Source: Dromaius novaehollandiae
Lineage: Eukaryota > Chordata > Aves > Casuariiformes > Dromaiidae
Reading direction: 5' to 3'
Assembly: GCF_036370855.1 (NCBI RefSeq)
Contig: NC_088099.1
Location: forward strand, 72,147,218-72,211,217
DNA: 64,000 bases
The stretch's first letter is position 1. Each line of letters starts with the position of its first letter. Positions 38,901-51,798 of the stretch are shown in pieces. A program made the translations under genes and the position numbers. The notes under the pieces were generated by a model, which had not been told where the DNA came from, searched no databases, and worked only from the letters and a program-made list of their open reading frames with translations.

Positions 38901-41799
38901 TTTCTCCACACATCCCACAATCTCAGGGAAGATGTGTGCTTGAGGACCACCTATACACATCTATTTTCCCAGCAGATATTCCCTTGCATCGAGCACTGAC
39001 AAAACTGAATTTCAACGCCTGTGCTTCTACACTGGTCTTCAAGGTCTGAGAATAAGTTACATATCTCAGGGGATGAAAAATAAACACACAGTACTCCAAA
39101 AACAGGGCTTTCCTCAGCAATCAGTTTTAAAATAATCCACCTATGGGAAAAATGTAGGTAAAAAAACTATTTCTGTCAACTGCTTACTATTTTGAGTACC
39201 CATATTAAAGCATTTTCCTCTTTTCTGATCAAAATCAATTCCTTTTATTAAGGTGTTCTATGAGATGAGGAGTGTTATTTCATGCTATATGTGGACGGGA
39301 GGCCTCAGAGGCCCCCTAAGTTTTAAAGCAGAGCCAGAACCCCATGATAATGAAGAGCAGGGTATGGAACAACATTTCTGGCAAGCAGACCTCAGACGGA
39401 GCATGATCAAGATATTAGGTAAGGGAGAGCAGATGGTATCAGCTGCCAATACACTTGAAGTGAAAGTGACTGGACCATTGCTTCCTGGATGATCATGTGG
39501 ATTAATTTATTAAAAGAGAATTTTGCTTATTACTGTTAATAATATTAATGGGTAAATGTTATATGATCCCAGTTATTTATTCCAAACACAAATAAGCATT
39601 TAGGACAGAAAACATCTAAGGCATTTATGCTGCATGCCTGCACTGAGAGACACAGAGGTCTCTAGGCCTTCACAGAGGACTTTTGTATTCAATATTAATG
39701 AAAAAGGCAGTATGAGTCCATACGGCTGGTGAGGCCTGAACTGAATTATAGGACATCTGAGCCAGTGCAGTGCAGGAGTCAAGTCTTATATATATTTTAA
39801 AATAGTGTTTGTTTTAATGGTATATTAAGCCACTGATGTCAATAATGAAAGAGAAGAGACAGATGTGCCTGAGCACATCAGCCAAGCCTTTCTCATGTTT
39901 TTAAATTATTTGTTCAGTTGCAGACCTACATTACCTAGCAAGAAAAAAAAATGGATTTCAGTGGTATACATCCTAACTGCTTGCCTTATTACTTTGCTAC
40001 CATCTAAAAAGTACAAGGCAAAGTTAGTCAAAAGTAGGAGTTTCTCTTGCATACCAGTCAATATATTTTTTAAAGTTTTCACTCTGAAATGAATAAAACA
40101 AGTAATTTTGACATTTCTGAACCAGTGACTGCTTTTGTCACAACAATGAAATATTCCATTTAATATTTCAAATTTTCAAAATAATCATTCTCCAGAAGGA
40201 CACAAAGCAGAAGAAAAAGCCCATTAAAAGAGTATTCACAGAAATTTCTGACAAAGTAGGTAAAGATTTAACACAAAAAGTAGGTTTGTCAAAACCTACA
40301 TGCAAAGAAAATTGTTTTCTCATCAGCTCTATTATCAGTCTAAAACAGTAATTCCAACAGGTAAAGCATGCTGGACTGAAACCTGAAGACAGAAATCACT
40401 GCACTTCAAATCGTACCTCTACTCTGGGCTACCACAAAGCACAGCCTTTTTTAGGTACATTCATGAAAAACATACAATTAACTGAAGATTGTTTGAGCAA
40501 CTACAGTATTACAGAGATGAATAAAATATTCCAGAACACAACTTAGTCTGACCGTGATGCCTAAAAGGTCTCAGTAGTTCAATGTCTTGATTTTCTCCTA
40601 TATTCAAGCTGCTAACCAGCCTGCTTTGTTGTCAGGAACATGCACTGCATCCCTGGAGCACTAAGAGTCTGCCAGGACAGACGTTCTTCAGGGAAGAATC
40701 ACAGGGCAGTGAGGCTTAGAGAGCTCTAAAGCATTTGGGGATGTGCTCCCAAACTCTCCAGCATCGCACACATTACAGTGGAACACCAACAAATACAGCT
40801 GGCATGGTTTTGCACCACGGCTGGGGAAATTTGTACGGGACCATTTACATCGGCTTTGAAACCTGACTACTGTTAACTCTGCAGACACATTCATAGAAGG
40901 ACCAGAGTTATTGATTAACTGAGCAGGAGAGTTATGCTATTAAAACACAGTCACTCTTGGCAGCTAATGCAAGGTTCAGTTGTGTTTATCTGTGTTACAA
41001 AACTGTGCCAGAGCCACGCTCTGTCTGAAACTATGACACAGATAAGGAACATGGCTGAATATGATGTATAAGTTGTAAATCTAAAACGTGTGTTTAAGAG
41101 TATTAGTGGATGACTACCTCTGCTGGTGCAGGCAAACATTCAGCGGAGTGTGGCATGTCTCAATAAGCCATAGTTTTAAACAGTTTAGGAGATGGCACTT
41201 CGACATATCCTAAAGAAGGGGAAGTATGTTGAATACAGTGAGCAAGCAACCCTGCAAAAAAGGATAACAATAGCCGAGCAAAAATGATGAAACCACACAG
41301 GGGAAAGACTGAAGGTCTTTCAACCTCAAAAGGCACAGCATTTTCCTGGCATTTACTGTAAATGGAATGCCAGATGTACATATAGATACTGAATTCAACA
41401 AGTAATGAAACTTACTCCTCCCAGACTACTGAAGGGTAGCATCAACTAGGTGCCTGAGCTAGATGTGAACTCGTGTTTCCTGGCTACTTGCTTTAAACTT
41501 TAGACAACACTATTTTTCTATAATCAAAGAAGAACTCTGACCACATTTTGATCCAATATGTACACGCAAAGAACATTTGTTAAATGCCCATTTTAATACA
41601 CAGTGAAATATGTGAGCTCAACAGGACTAAAGATATAAAGCTTGTTTGACATGTATCAAGTCTGCATTGGTAAGGCAACTTCAAAATCGAGGAATTGTTT
41701 TAAGTGGTTTAAACCTAACCTCTCAGCCAACTTTGTTCCTAAAATGCTGCAAAGGTTTAAAATAAAAATAACACATACTTAGCCTGTTGGCATTTCCTG
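38901..41799. other. Non-coding DNA; weak SINE-like trace near 40.4 kb
   Basis: No gene is supported. At about 40360-40450 the order 'GTAAAGCATGCTGGACTG' then 'CACTTCAAATCGTACCTCTAC' vaguely recalls the tRNA-like head of MIR-type SINEs. The frame at 39253-39492 (plus, 79 codons) has no recognisable domain. Confidence 0.5.
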
Positions 41800-42650
41800 T
41801 TCAAAGCGTTTGTTCATCTTTAATCTTAACTCTTTATCTCAAGAACCTTGAATGGGGGAAAAGGACAGAGACTATACCAGGATCCTTTACTCTATCAACA
41901 GATACATGAAAATTAGAAAATAACCCTCTGCTCATTTGCCAATAGCCTTTGCAAGTCACCTAATTAGATGATTAAGTCATTAAAGGGATATGCGCATCTG
42001 AAAAGCCTCTAGTCAGCCTCTGAAATCAGAGGAGATAAAGACAAGACTCTTATTTCTTCTTCCTCTTACACTGAAAAGGTAATTAATCCATTTAACTCTG
42101 CCTAGCAGTGCTTTTCTATAGTAAAAAGGAGATACTGAAGCAGGATAGCTTTTCAGAAACACTCTGAAACACCAGAATGACAAATGCCTCTTTCTTTTGC
42201 ATACCACATGAAGAGGTTAGGCTTCGCTCCCAATGATCAAAATTATTTAGACAAGAGATCAGTAGCCGTGTGTGTAATGCTGACTTTGGTATTTGGGATG
42301 TTACTACCTGCTAATTTAACTTTTTTGTAATTCAATACAAATTCCCTCTCTATAGCAGTGATTAAGGCTGATATATCAAGTTGTGGAAAGAACATTATTT
42401 AGCAGCATTCTCTGCTGCCAATAGGTAATCTGCACAGAGTTTATCTCTTAAAAGGGTCACCTGCAGAACAGTGGATGACTTCCAAACAGCAACACCAAGG
42501 TAGTATGATTTCCTGGCCTCTATTGTAAAACTGGAAGTGATGTGTTAGAAATGACAGGCACAAACATGGCTGTTGCCCTAGCAACTAAACAAAGCTACAC
42601 ATATTAGACTGTCAACGACAGTATGGATAAGCCACTGCTCCCATGTTCAG
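41800..42650. promoter_or_regulatory. Candidate conserved regulatory cluster (homeobox and RFX sites)
   Basis: The first part holds clustered homeodomain cores: TAATTAGATGATTAAG at 41961-41976 and GGTAATTAATCC near 42078. The second part carries a perfect RFX X-box, GTTGCCCTAGCAAC, at 42572-42585, in sequence of balanced composition with several CAGCA/CTGC elements. Such dense developmental motif content is common in conserved non-coding elements of gene deserts. Function is inferred only, and the two halves may be separate elements. Confidence 0.4.
42572..42585. promoter_or_regulatory. RFX X-box motif
   Basis: GTTGCCCTAGCAAC fits the palindromic RFX consensus (GTTRCC, two bases, RGYAAC) at every position. 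RFX-family factors bind such sites in ciliary and developmental genes. The next bases (TAAACAAAG) contain a forkhead-like core. RFX and forkhead (FOXJ1) sites co-occur at ciliary genes, but no gene is visible here. Confidence 0.55.
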
Positions 42651-45600
42651 AATTGCTAAGAACTCCCTCTGTGTAAGGTTTGAGGATTAATTTATTTTAA
42701 TTTATTTTATTATTTGCAATGGAACACAGCCATAAAAAAATGAAGGCAAAATGGCACTACTAGATCAGCAACAAGAAATGGATCTCAAAAATAAGCTTAA
42801 TTCATGATCCTGTTGCAAAGTCTCTTCAGCACAGGGAGTGCAACCTGTATTGCAATAGCTCAGCCTGATCACTTCAGCGTCACGAGAGGATCTGAACACC
42901 AGTGATGATGGACAGAGGTCTTGCCCATTGCTTTCCAATTCACCTCTCCAGAATTAAATTTGGTGAATGAGGTAAAGAAAGAATGAATAGTCCCATGAGC
43001 TTAGAACAAGACACTTTTCCTCTGGCTCCACTACTGTGGAATTTTGTCTGGGTCTGACTGCAGAAATCTCAGCAACATTAAACAGCAAAAGACAACATCA
43101 AACATAGAAAGGACATTATTATCGTTAACTGCCAATAACATTCTAAAATCTGACATCTCTACGCCAAGACGGCTTTCTGTTTTTAATGTTCTAAAGCATC
43201 TCTTTTTTACATGGTTGGAGTAAAATCTTAAGTGATCTCACATTAAGTGATCTTAAGTGATCTTACACAGGTATGGAAGTTAAATAAGAATATTATAGAA
43301 TTTTCACAATATTTTTATTGTGAAAGATTTCAGCATTGATTTATTATATGTTACTCTACCGTGTGCACCCATGGTAGTGAGTCAGTACCGTATAAATTGC
43401 AACAAATAGCAGAGAATTCATTTTGAAAGGTTCAATATACATTTTAGTACACATTTTAGCATAACATTTTGATTGAAATTATCAGTGAAGTTTAAGAGAG
43501 ACAAAAGTCTTGGTGTACAGACAGGCTACATTTCCCAGCTTTTATGACCATAATATCATGATGTGCCTGCACATATGCACACTTTTCTTGGGAGGGACAG
43601 AGGGAGAGAGGGTGCAAAAAATAAATAAAAATCTTTATGAAAGAATACAGAACTTTAAAAATCCATGAATTGTCAAAGAAGTCAAAATATTTCATTTAAG
43701 AGTCAATTGGCACCTTGATGTCAAATGGATATGCTGCCAGGATGTGTCCCTTTAGGCAAACTGATTATCATTCCTCCTTAGTTGACAGCAGTTTAATAAT
43801 AATACCAACATGAATTATTAATTTCTAACAATACTACAAATACATTGAAAATGTCTTGTCATCCATTGCCTAGAAGGGACTAACTGAAACTTCACCCAAA
43901 TAAACTGAAATCTAGCTCTTAAGCCATTATTTCTCCATTTGGTGTTACGTGTAAGTATTTCTGTCATTTGCAAAAATGCAAATGGATCAAACAGCATTAA
44001 CTTAGCAAGTGTTCTTTATTTCATTCATTTTTCACTACCTGTGTGCTCACTTAAATCCTTAAGAGATCCTACAACAGCTTTGTTTTTTCTTGTTTTTTAT
44101 AGCCTCTACATGTAGCATTGCACAAAAGAAAACATCTTCTCACTTCTTGTTAGACAACAGTTTTTTCAGTACCATACTAACTAATAGGTTTCGCTGTATT
44201 TGTAAATCATTTTCATCACCATTAGAAAAAATGAAGTGGTCACATGGCAGAGAAGTATTTGTCTTGAAAATTTCCTGTCTTGATAATTTTCCACTTTTTT
44301 AAAAAGCCTAGTTGTACCTGATCATGAATAGACCAAAAGGCATTGCATGTTACTTTAATGGAAAGGCCCTTAACATGCAAACACTAATCTATATGGAAGT
44401 TCATTAAAAAATGAGAAACTAGAAAAATTAACTTTATAATCAGTCCTTGAACTACCTAAAAAATTCTGTTGAATTCTAATCTGATATATCATAAATTATT
44501 TTCCATCATCACAGAAAATTTATTGTTTCAGATTTCAGTATACTCTGGTTTGGAAGGAAAGGGGAACAAACCTAAAAACCTAAGGCTACAAACTACACCT
44601 TAAGCAAAAAACAAACAAACAAACAAACAAACAAAAACTTCCTAGTGTCTTGCTTGAATGGCCCTTGAGAAATCTGTGGATAAACACTTTTTGTTATTAT
44701 TATATATAATATTTCCTTTCGCTCATATCACCATTTGCATTAGATACTTTCGACTGAAGGCAATAACAATACCATGAAAAGAAACACATTTCAAAGGACT
44801 TCTAGCTAGTAACCTCTTAGAGGTTAAAATCCTTCCAAAAAGTGTAACTTACAAATGTAAATAACACCATACCAGAAAGCAAACTAACTCAAGCTATCAG
44901 TCAAAGTACAGGTAGGCAATACCTTGCTGAAAAGTTCTAGTGATTAGCATTCCATGCGTGTTGAAGAATTATTTTTTATCAGGATACCACAGTTTGGTTA
45001 TTCTAACCTAGTGCTGAAATATTTTTAGCTGCAAACATTCCATGAAATAGTAATAGATGCTAAATATATTCTTTTTCTGTAAAGTTATGTAGTAATTCAT
45101 TGCTAACCAAAATGTAAAAATTCAGACTAGAATGAAAGAAAGGACCGTAATGTAAACATGGAAAAGCTTAGGTGAATGCTGTTACAAAACAGGTGATTAG
45201 GAAAGAGGCTATACACTGTCAGTAATTAACAGGTAGGTAAGTACGTAACCTATCTTTGTGAAATAGATTCTCTGCTGCCTTTTATACCTCAAGCCAGCCT
45301 ACTGATTCCAAAACCTTCTCAAAGCAATAGTAAGTTTCTATTTCCTTTTTTTGGTTTGTTTGGTTTTTTTGTTTGTTGCCACCTGCTTCATTGACACCTC
45401 CTATACGCTAAGGGCTTCCCCTTCTGCACAACTTGCCCATAATGCAGTGGGGTAGAGCAAAGACTATGGTGCAGGAGTTGAAAAAGAGTTTTGTCTGCCA
45501 GTTATATATTAGACCTCTAGGATTTGCTGTTTAAGGTTCTTTTGTCACTGCAAAATCACCAAAAGTACTGACAAAACTGTAATCTTGGCTGCCACAGGTC

Positions 45601-46952
45601 TTAAGAGCAAGTTTCATATTTGATCTAAGTGCACTTTAAGTATCATGAACAGAGCTAAACAGGAAAGTTTAATAACAGTTTCCAATGCTAAAATTATTTA
45701 CTGCATTTCATTCTCACGTGACATTTTCGATACTAGAGACTAGACAAGCTGCAGTTCATGCTGTGCAGAAGCTAAAGATGTTAGTACCCCACCGATCTGT
45801 TCTTCCCTGGCAACAAATTCAGCAAAAGGGCAAAGCTGACCCATTAAAAAGTTTGGCTGCTTAGCATCAGCCCACCACCACTGGTGATGTGAGCCCTTAG
45901 CTTTTATGCTAATTTAGCTGAGCTGCAGGCACATGGCCCATTTTGCTGTGGGGCAGTACCTCCTTATTGGAGAAGTCAGCTAGGGACTCAAAATTGCGGT
46001 CTATAGATTCATTACAGCTCTGCTTTCAATGACATAACAGAAATACTCACATTAACAGGAGGGTCTGGAGAACAAGAAATTGTCTGAGTGTATAGCATCC
46101 TACTAAAAAGCATATCCATTGACTTTCAGTATTGTATTCCCACTTTGAAGCCAGTTGGATGATTCTCACAAAAAGTCAAAGGCAAAAATGTGAGACATGC
46201 CAACAGAAATCTGTTTTAAGTATTAATGCACTATGAAACACAGTTACCAATACCAATTTTCTAAGATATTATTTTGGTTTTTGTAATGCAACAGGACATT
46301 ATATTCATAAATAAGGAAAAAAATGTGTGTTGTTCCTACCCCAGGATTTACCCCTGCTAAATTAAATGCAGTTTTGCTCTTCAGACATAGCAATAACTTG
46401 AAGACAAATGACCAGAGCTTTTTGGAGCATAGTAATGCCATCTCGAACAACCCTCTATCAGAGCTTGGCATGCCCCCTCCTCTGTATTCTCTCCTGAATT
46501 CAGCAGGAGGCTTCCAATATGACAACTGATCTCCTAGGTTTCCTACTGAACAAGCCAGAGTTTTCTATTGGATAAGCCACTTTAAAGGTAGCTGTGAGGA
46601 GCCTGCCAGCCACGAGCTGCATGCAGATGAAAGTGAATAATGCAACATGCAGCATGCACCAATATTCTGCCAGTACTGATTCCATCTACACAACAAATAC
46701 TCATCATGTGCACATAGACGGCAACTGAATGAATTATAATCTTTCAAGAAGCATAAAACAAAAAGACGTACGTTTTCAAAGCAGATGTCACCAAAACAGC
46801 TAAAAAAGACAAAAGCCAGATAAAAATATGAATAGAAAAGATCTCTTGATTATTCTTCTCCTTGTGAACTGCATGGTGAGGGGTTTTTTTCCCTCGTTTG
46901 AAGGGTCACAGTAAAAAGTCTAAAGTAAAAAATGTGTTTTAGTTTTCAACCT
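42651..46952. other. Non-coding DNA with one POU-type block
   Basis: No gene is supported. A tandem TTAAGTGATCT motif recurs at about 43227-43264, and a (CAAA)n run lies at 44606-44636. The block 45840-45990 is compositionally balanced and carries ATGCTAAT (45906-45913, octamer-like) and the palindrome CACCACTGGTG. It may be a conserved element. Confidence 0.5.
44606..44636 (+). repeat. (CAAA)n tetranucleotide repeat
   Basis: An A run is followed by about six CAAA units. Ordinary simple repeat. Confidence 0.93.
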
Positions 46953-47147
46953 GGAAAAGAAAAGAAAAGAAAAGAAAAGAAAAGAAAAGAAAAGAAAAGA
47001 AAAGAAAAGAAAAGAAAAGAAAAGAAAAGAAAAGAAAAGAAAAGAAAAGAAGAAAGGAGAGGAGAGGAGAGGAGAGGAGAGGAAAGGAGAGGAGAGGAGA
47101 GGAGAGGAGAGGAGAGGAGAGGAGAGGAGAGGAGAGGAGAGGAGAGG
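46953..47147 (+). repeat. 195-bp homopurine tract: (GAAAA)n then (GGAGA)n
   Basis: Every base from 46953 to 47147 is A or G. The first half is about 19 GAAAA units (to about 47050), and the second half is about 18 GGAGA units with one GGAAA variant. The switch from one pentamer to a related one suggests point mutation of a founder unit followed by separate expansion. The plus-strand frame across it (46932-47165) is a lysine/arginine/glutamate repeat created by the array and is not a gene. Long homopurine-homopyrimidine DNA can form triplex (H-DNA) structures. Confidence 0.97.
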
Positions 47148-50100
47148 TATTATTTTAATGAATAGGGATCAAACTAGCAGCGCCACTCACTATCAGAAGG
47201 TAAAATACATCTGAAACCTGCTATTTTCAAACTTTCTTGCCCTAAACAATAACAAGCTTTCTAGAGAAGCTCAGGAAAGTAAATATTTACTAATAAAAAC
47301 ACAAAAATGCTGGATGACTTTAACCTTCCTGATTGGGAAAAACAATGCACTAACCCACTTTTACTTCTTTTTCATTATTTGTGAAAGACAAGTTCCTTCA
47401 GCACATAGCGGCAGTCCATCCCTTCCCATTTTAATACATTTGATAATTGAGACGCGGGATACAAATAAAGTACCTGTTTAATCTACACTGTCAGGGGAAG
47501 AAAGCATAGATATAGAATGAACAATCAAACATCTAAGACTTACCAAATTAAAACAATCAGATACCCATTGAGTCCCACAATCTTTGTACTAAGCAGTGTA
47601 TTAAGGAGTGTTGCAAACTGTTTGTACTGAAAAAAATATGTTTTATCTTCAAGCTTCCATTCTCAATTACCTAGATAGGTCAAAACAAGCAAGTAGATAT
47701 ATATACTCCAAACCACACAACTAAGCAGTGGCCTCAGTGAAAGCTTTCTGCTCCTTCTCTGTTCCCACAGCAGTTTCTCCAACAGCCAATACCATCCGCT
47801 TTGGTCCGTGCAATGACTTAAGCAGTTGCTCCTTCAGAGGGAACCAAGACCCTCTCCAGGTTAGTGGTTATTTGAAGGTCTTGTGCCCCACAATGGTCAT
47901 GTCCAACCTAGACAAAAAGCTCGTCTTAGCTTTCAGTGAAGATGTATTGTAGCACTGTTTAAATACAATGTTGGTTGTCAATTTTATTATCGGTGGGACT
48001 GCACAGAAGTAGTCAAGTTGATATTTGAATGTACTACTTGTAGGCTGTCCATCAGGTCCATTCTGCAATTCTGATCTAAACAAAAGAAAATAAAATATAA
48101 GTAACATTTTGTTATTATCATAATCACTATGCATTAAGTTTATTAATGAGACAGGAGAAGAATGAAGGTTCTTTTCACAGTTTAAGACAAAACTGAACAA
48201 AGTCAGATTTTACTGCTATGCTGTACAAACATTGCACTGTGGAAACAACAACAAAAAATACTCAGCCAAGTTTGAATCCCTTTGCACCTTTCTTTGAGAA
48301 GAGAATTTCAAGATATCCAGATATAGCTAAAAGATCATATCACAAATTGAAATAGCTGTTTTTTTCAGTTTTACTGAGATTTGTGGTGTGTATCAGGCAG
48401 GATATGGCTGTGGGTCATAGTGTTACAACCTGAAAAATAAAAAGTAAATCACAAAGGAGACTAGAATGGGCATACCTTTTGAAAAATACCTTTCATTGTG
48501 CTGTTTTACCTCTGAATTGATCTTTACTGTATTTGCCTACACCTTAACAAAAGCCACAGAACTCTGTAAAGTAATATGAATTCATAATGAAGGAAGTAGA
48601 GGGAGATGAGTGAATGTAGCTGTTGCTATTCACAATGGCAAAGAACATCAGCCTCTCCTCCCTATTCAGTGCCTCTCTGGAATGGAAAAATCTGTCTCTA
48701 ATTTTCCATTTACCTTGAGTGGTAGATTAGAAAACATTCCCAAGTGGAATTGTAAATCTTTGACCGCACTCTTTAAGAAAGCTAAGTTAAGATTTGGGGT
48801 TTCTTTTAAAAACAAGTTACTCAAGTTTATAGTGCAGAGAATTGATTTTATCACATTCTAGTATGTGCCAATTAAGGGCTAATCTGAGGTATTTACAGAT
48901 TGGCTAATATGAATTAGAAAATTTGAAAAAAATGATGAGCATGAGTTCCTAAATGAATCAAATGCTCAGCTTCATGAAATTATTTTGTAGGCTATAGGTT
49001 GTTAGCACTGCCAAAGGCTGCTTCTTTTCTCAAAGGCATCACACATTCCCTTTCCAGCAGAAAATTATAAGATTTGCTTGCACATAAGGAAGGGTCACTA
49101 TGCAATTTCCTTTTACTATAATTTGAAATCCCACAAATATAATTCCTCATAATACTCTGGGGAACATAACAGTTTTGGCAAAGTCTAAAGAAAAGGTAGA
49201 GCTGGCAAAGGGGGGAAAAAAGTAATTTCTGCAAAGCAGGCTTCTGTGTTTTCTCCTAAAAAAGCAGTAATTACAACCAGGCCAGTTTGAGATATTTGAT
49301 TTTTAATGAAAGAAACAAAGTTATACAAATAAATATGATCAGTTTATATTTGGTTAAAATAGTTATTTTACTTCCACTTTTAAAAGTGGAATGTTCCTAA
49401 ACCCACAGATTTAATTTTGGAATTATACCTCCTGCACATTAAATTGTCTTTTCTACTGAAGCATAAGAAATCTGTAGTCATTCTGAAACTCAGGTTATCA
49501 CTAAGCACAGAATTTAACAGAATTTAGCAGAAGTAATTCATAAGAAGCTTTAGCTTATATTCACAAACTTACAAGAAAGCCTGTGTTCTATTTTTGAACA
49601 TCTGTCCTGACAGATCTACATACTGTTTCAACAAGGAGCAATCTAAATCATTTCCAATTAATTACCCAACAGCTAGGTAGTTAGTCTAGGAGAGGACGCT
49701 GTAACTTTAAATTACTCGCTGTAATTTTTAGTGAGTATGACATTTTAGTGACTGCAACGATCAGACCTGTCCTGGCTAAGAGGGCTACTCTGGTTTTACT
49801 ATGTATCAATCAAGCAACTGCATTTTCATCAGATTAAATTCGAGGCAGAAAGCACAACTGACCAAGTATGGCAAAGTATCAGACAAGGAGACAAGTTTTT
49901 TAGGATTTTTGTTTGTTTGTTGAAAGATGTGATCTGTGTCCAGTCTGTGGGGCCAGTGGCTCTGTGGTGTTCCCTCCTGTCCTGGTCCCTCAGGCAGGTA
50001 AAGTGGGAACACCCTGCAACTCCACTTCTGCCTACATGTGGATTTCCTCCTAAAAAAACTAGGACATCTGAGAGGTTTGCTGTATGTCTAGGTCCCTGTC

Positions 50101-51419
50101 CAAAGGAATGCACCAAGGAACTGACACTGAAAGCCCATCACAGAACAGACTTCTCCAATATTATAATTACAAGTACCGGATAATCACTTCCCAGCTTGCT
50201 TGCCTGAGAGTCCTCTGAAACCACACTTATTTTGCACGCATTCCTAAAGTGGAAATGATACTAGTTTTAGAATTTTTCTTTTGTAATGGTGCTGGAGGCA
50301 TGTGAAATAATTGAATTCTCAAGTATATCTGGCCACAATTGCTTAAAATAGGAAATGAAGTGGATTTATGGCTGGGTAATAATATTGCCTGCACCTTTGT
50401 GAGACTTTTCAGGAAGCACAAGCTTTTCTGTAGTGGCTTCACATCACTGATTTGTATGTACAGGATGCAAGAAAAGTAGCAGACAGAATTGAAACTATTC
50501 TGTCCAGAAAATCCCATTTCCTTCAGTGGGATGCCACTGTTGTTACAAAGAGCTGGAGTATGACTCATTTGATTTGGAGGAAGAGTGAACTGCTAACAAT
50601 GCACATTAGCCTTGTTCATCCTTTAACTCATGCTCCCTCTAACTCCTTTGACTTGCTTTGTCTGCTGCATTTGGTGCAAACAATAATAGTTCAGATTGCT
50701 CAGGGTTCTCTTTGCTCATTCACTTGCATATAATTTTGAGCTATTTTGAAGGTATTTGTAGCTCTTTAGACCTTGTTTACAATATTGAATCTTTCCAGTA
50801 GAACCTTAAAACCTGGCAAAAATGTGCTTCAAAGCTGTACTATATGAGCACATAAAACTACCCTAAGCCCATAAGTGAGGACTGAGAAAGATGTCAATGA
50901 TGATGACAAAGATCTTCACAGTAATATGACACCAATATTTTCTTGATGCAAGAGTATAGAGCCTCTGGATCCTAGAAATATGTTCCATTTCCATTACTCC
51001 TGCTTTACATCTTTGTATGGGACAGTTAGTCAATGGCGCATCAACCATTAAAATGAAGGATAGTCAAGCATTCAGGAAATGGATGTCATCTCATGCTACA
51101 CCAGTGAAAATGACTGATCTTGGCTCAGGGTTTCAGGAATTCCCAAGTCCTTTTGGACCTAATTTGGACTCTTTCATGGTTGGAAGTAGATTATTTAAAT
51201 TTTAAACCTCAGCTTCCTTCCTGTGCACTTACTAGTTTTACTACTTTCTTTCTGTGGAGGGAGGAGCACTGCCTGTAGTCTGGAAGCTGCATTTGCCTCA
51301 CCCCACCTCCATCACCACAGCAACTGCCTGCTTTGTTCTGTTTCTCTCCTAACAATTCTGCATGCTTTTTTTGATTGTGGCTGAGCTTTTAATTGATGCT
51401 TTTTTACAAAACTTATTCT
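47148..51419. other. Mostly featureless AT-rich DNA
   Basis: Apart from the weak exon candidate at 47771-47859, no gene, RNA or repeat is supported. Frames of 60-113 codons on both strands (for example 50227-50568 minus) have no recognisable features. Confidence 0.55.
47771..47859 (+). other. Weak candidate exon flanked by splice-like sites
   Basis: A pyrimidine-rich tract ending TCTGTTCCCACAG (AG at 47769-47770) precedes the segment, and CTCCAG|GTTAGTG follows it (GT at 47860-47861). One of three frames is open through all 89 bases and reads VSPTANTIRFGPCNDLSSCS and onward. I do not recognise the peptide. The opposite strand also has an acceptor-like site near 48080 and an open frame (47868-48200), which weakens the case. 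It could be an exon of a large gene or a lncRNA, or chance. Confidence 0.2.
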
Positions 51420-51433
51420 TCTCTTATGCTTAG

Positions 51434-51798
51434 AGAGCTGGAGCTCACGTCACCCGGCCCACCAGCACACTGTACAGAGCACCACAAGCAGGAGAGTGGA
51501 GAAGGGCCATATATCATGCAGGATGTGCAGCTGCTTCATTCTCCAAGAAGAAAAAGCAGAAGTGTTTCAAAAGTTTTCCCTGAAGAAAGAAATGCTGTCT
51601 CCAGTCTCCTGGCTGTAGGTAACACAACAGTGCTGGTGACCGCAAAATGTACAAGCCGTACCTCACTCAGTGGCCCTTTGTCCCTCGAAAGACTTTCCCT
51701 CTGCAGTGTGATGTTTTCAGCCAGGGTCAAAATGTCTCCTCAGCTACTTCAGTGAAAACGTGGACCAGCTCCACTGATTACTTACGGGATGTTCAGGT
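51434..51798 (+). other. Weak candidate exon region
   Basis: A pyrimidine-rich stretch ending CTTCTCTTATGCTTAG places an acceptor-like AG at 51432-51433. The frame then stays open to 51755. Internal CTGTAG|GTAACA (GT at 51619) and terminal GTTCAG|GTAGTG (after 51798) look like donors. In a second frame an ATG with A at -3 (about 51648) opens MYKPYLTQWPFVPRKTF and runs straight into the second donor-like site. I recognise neither peptide. Local GC content is higher than in the flanks. It may be an exon of an unannotated transcript, a pseudogene piece or chance. Confidence 0.2.

Noticed and set aside
40360-40450. Possible tRNA-derived SINE head
   Set aside because: Only scattered similarity to MIR wording, with no clear A and B boxes at correct spacing.
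46932-47165. 77-codon lysine/arginine/glutamate repeat frame
   Set aside because: It is produced entirely by the homopurine pentamer array, which has no stop codon in this frame.
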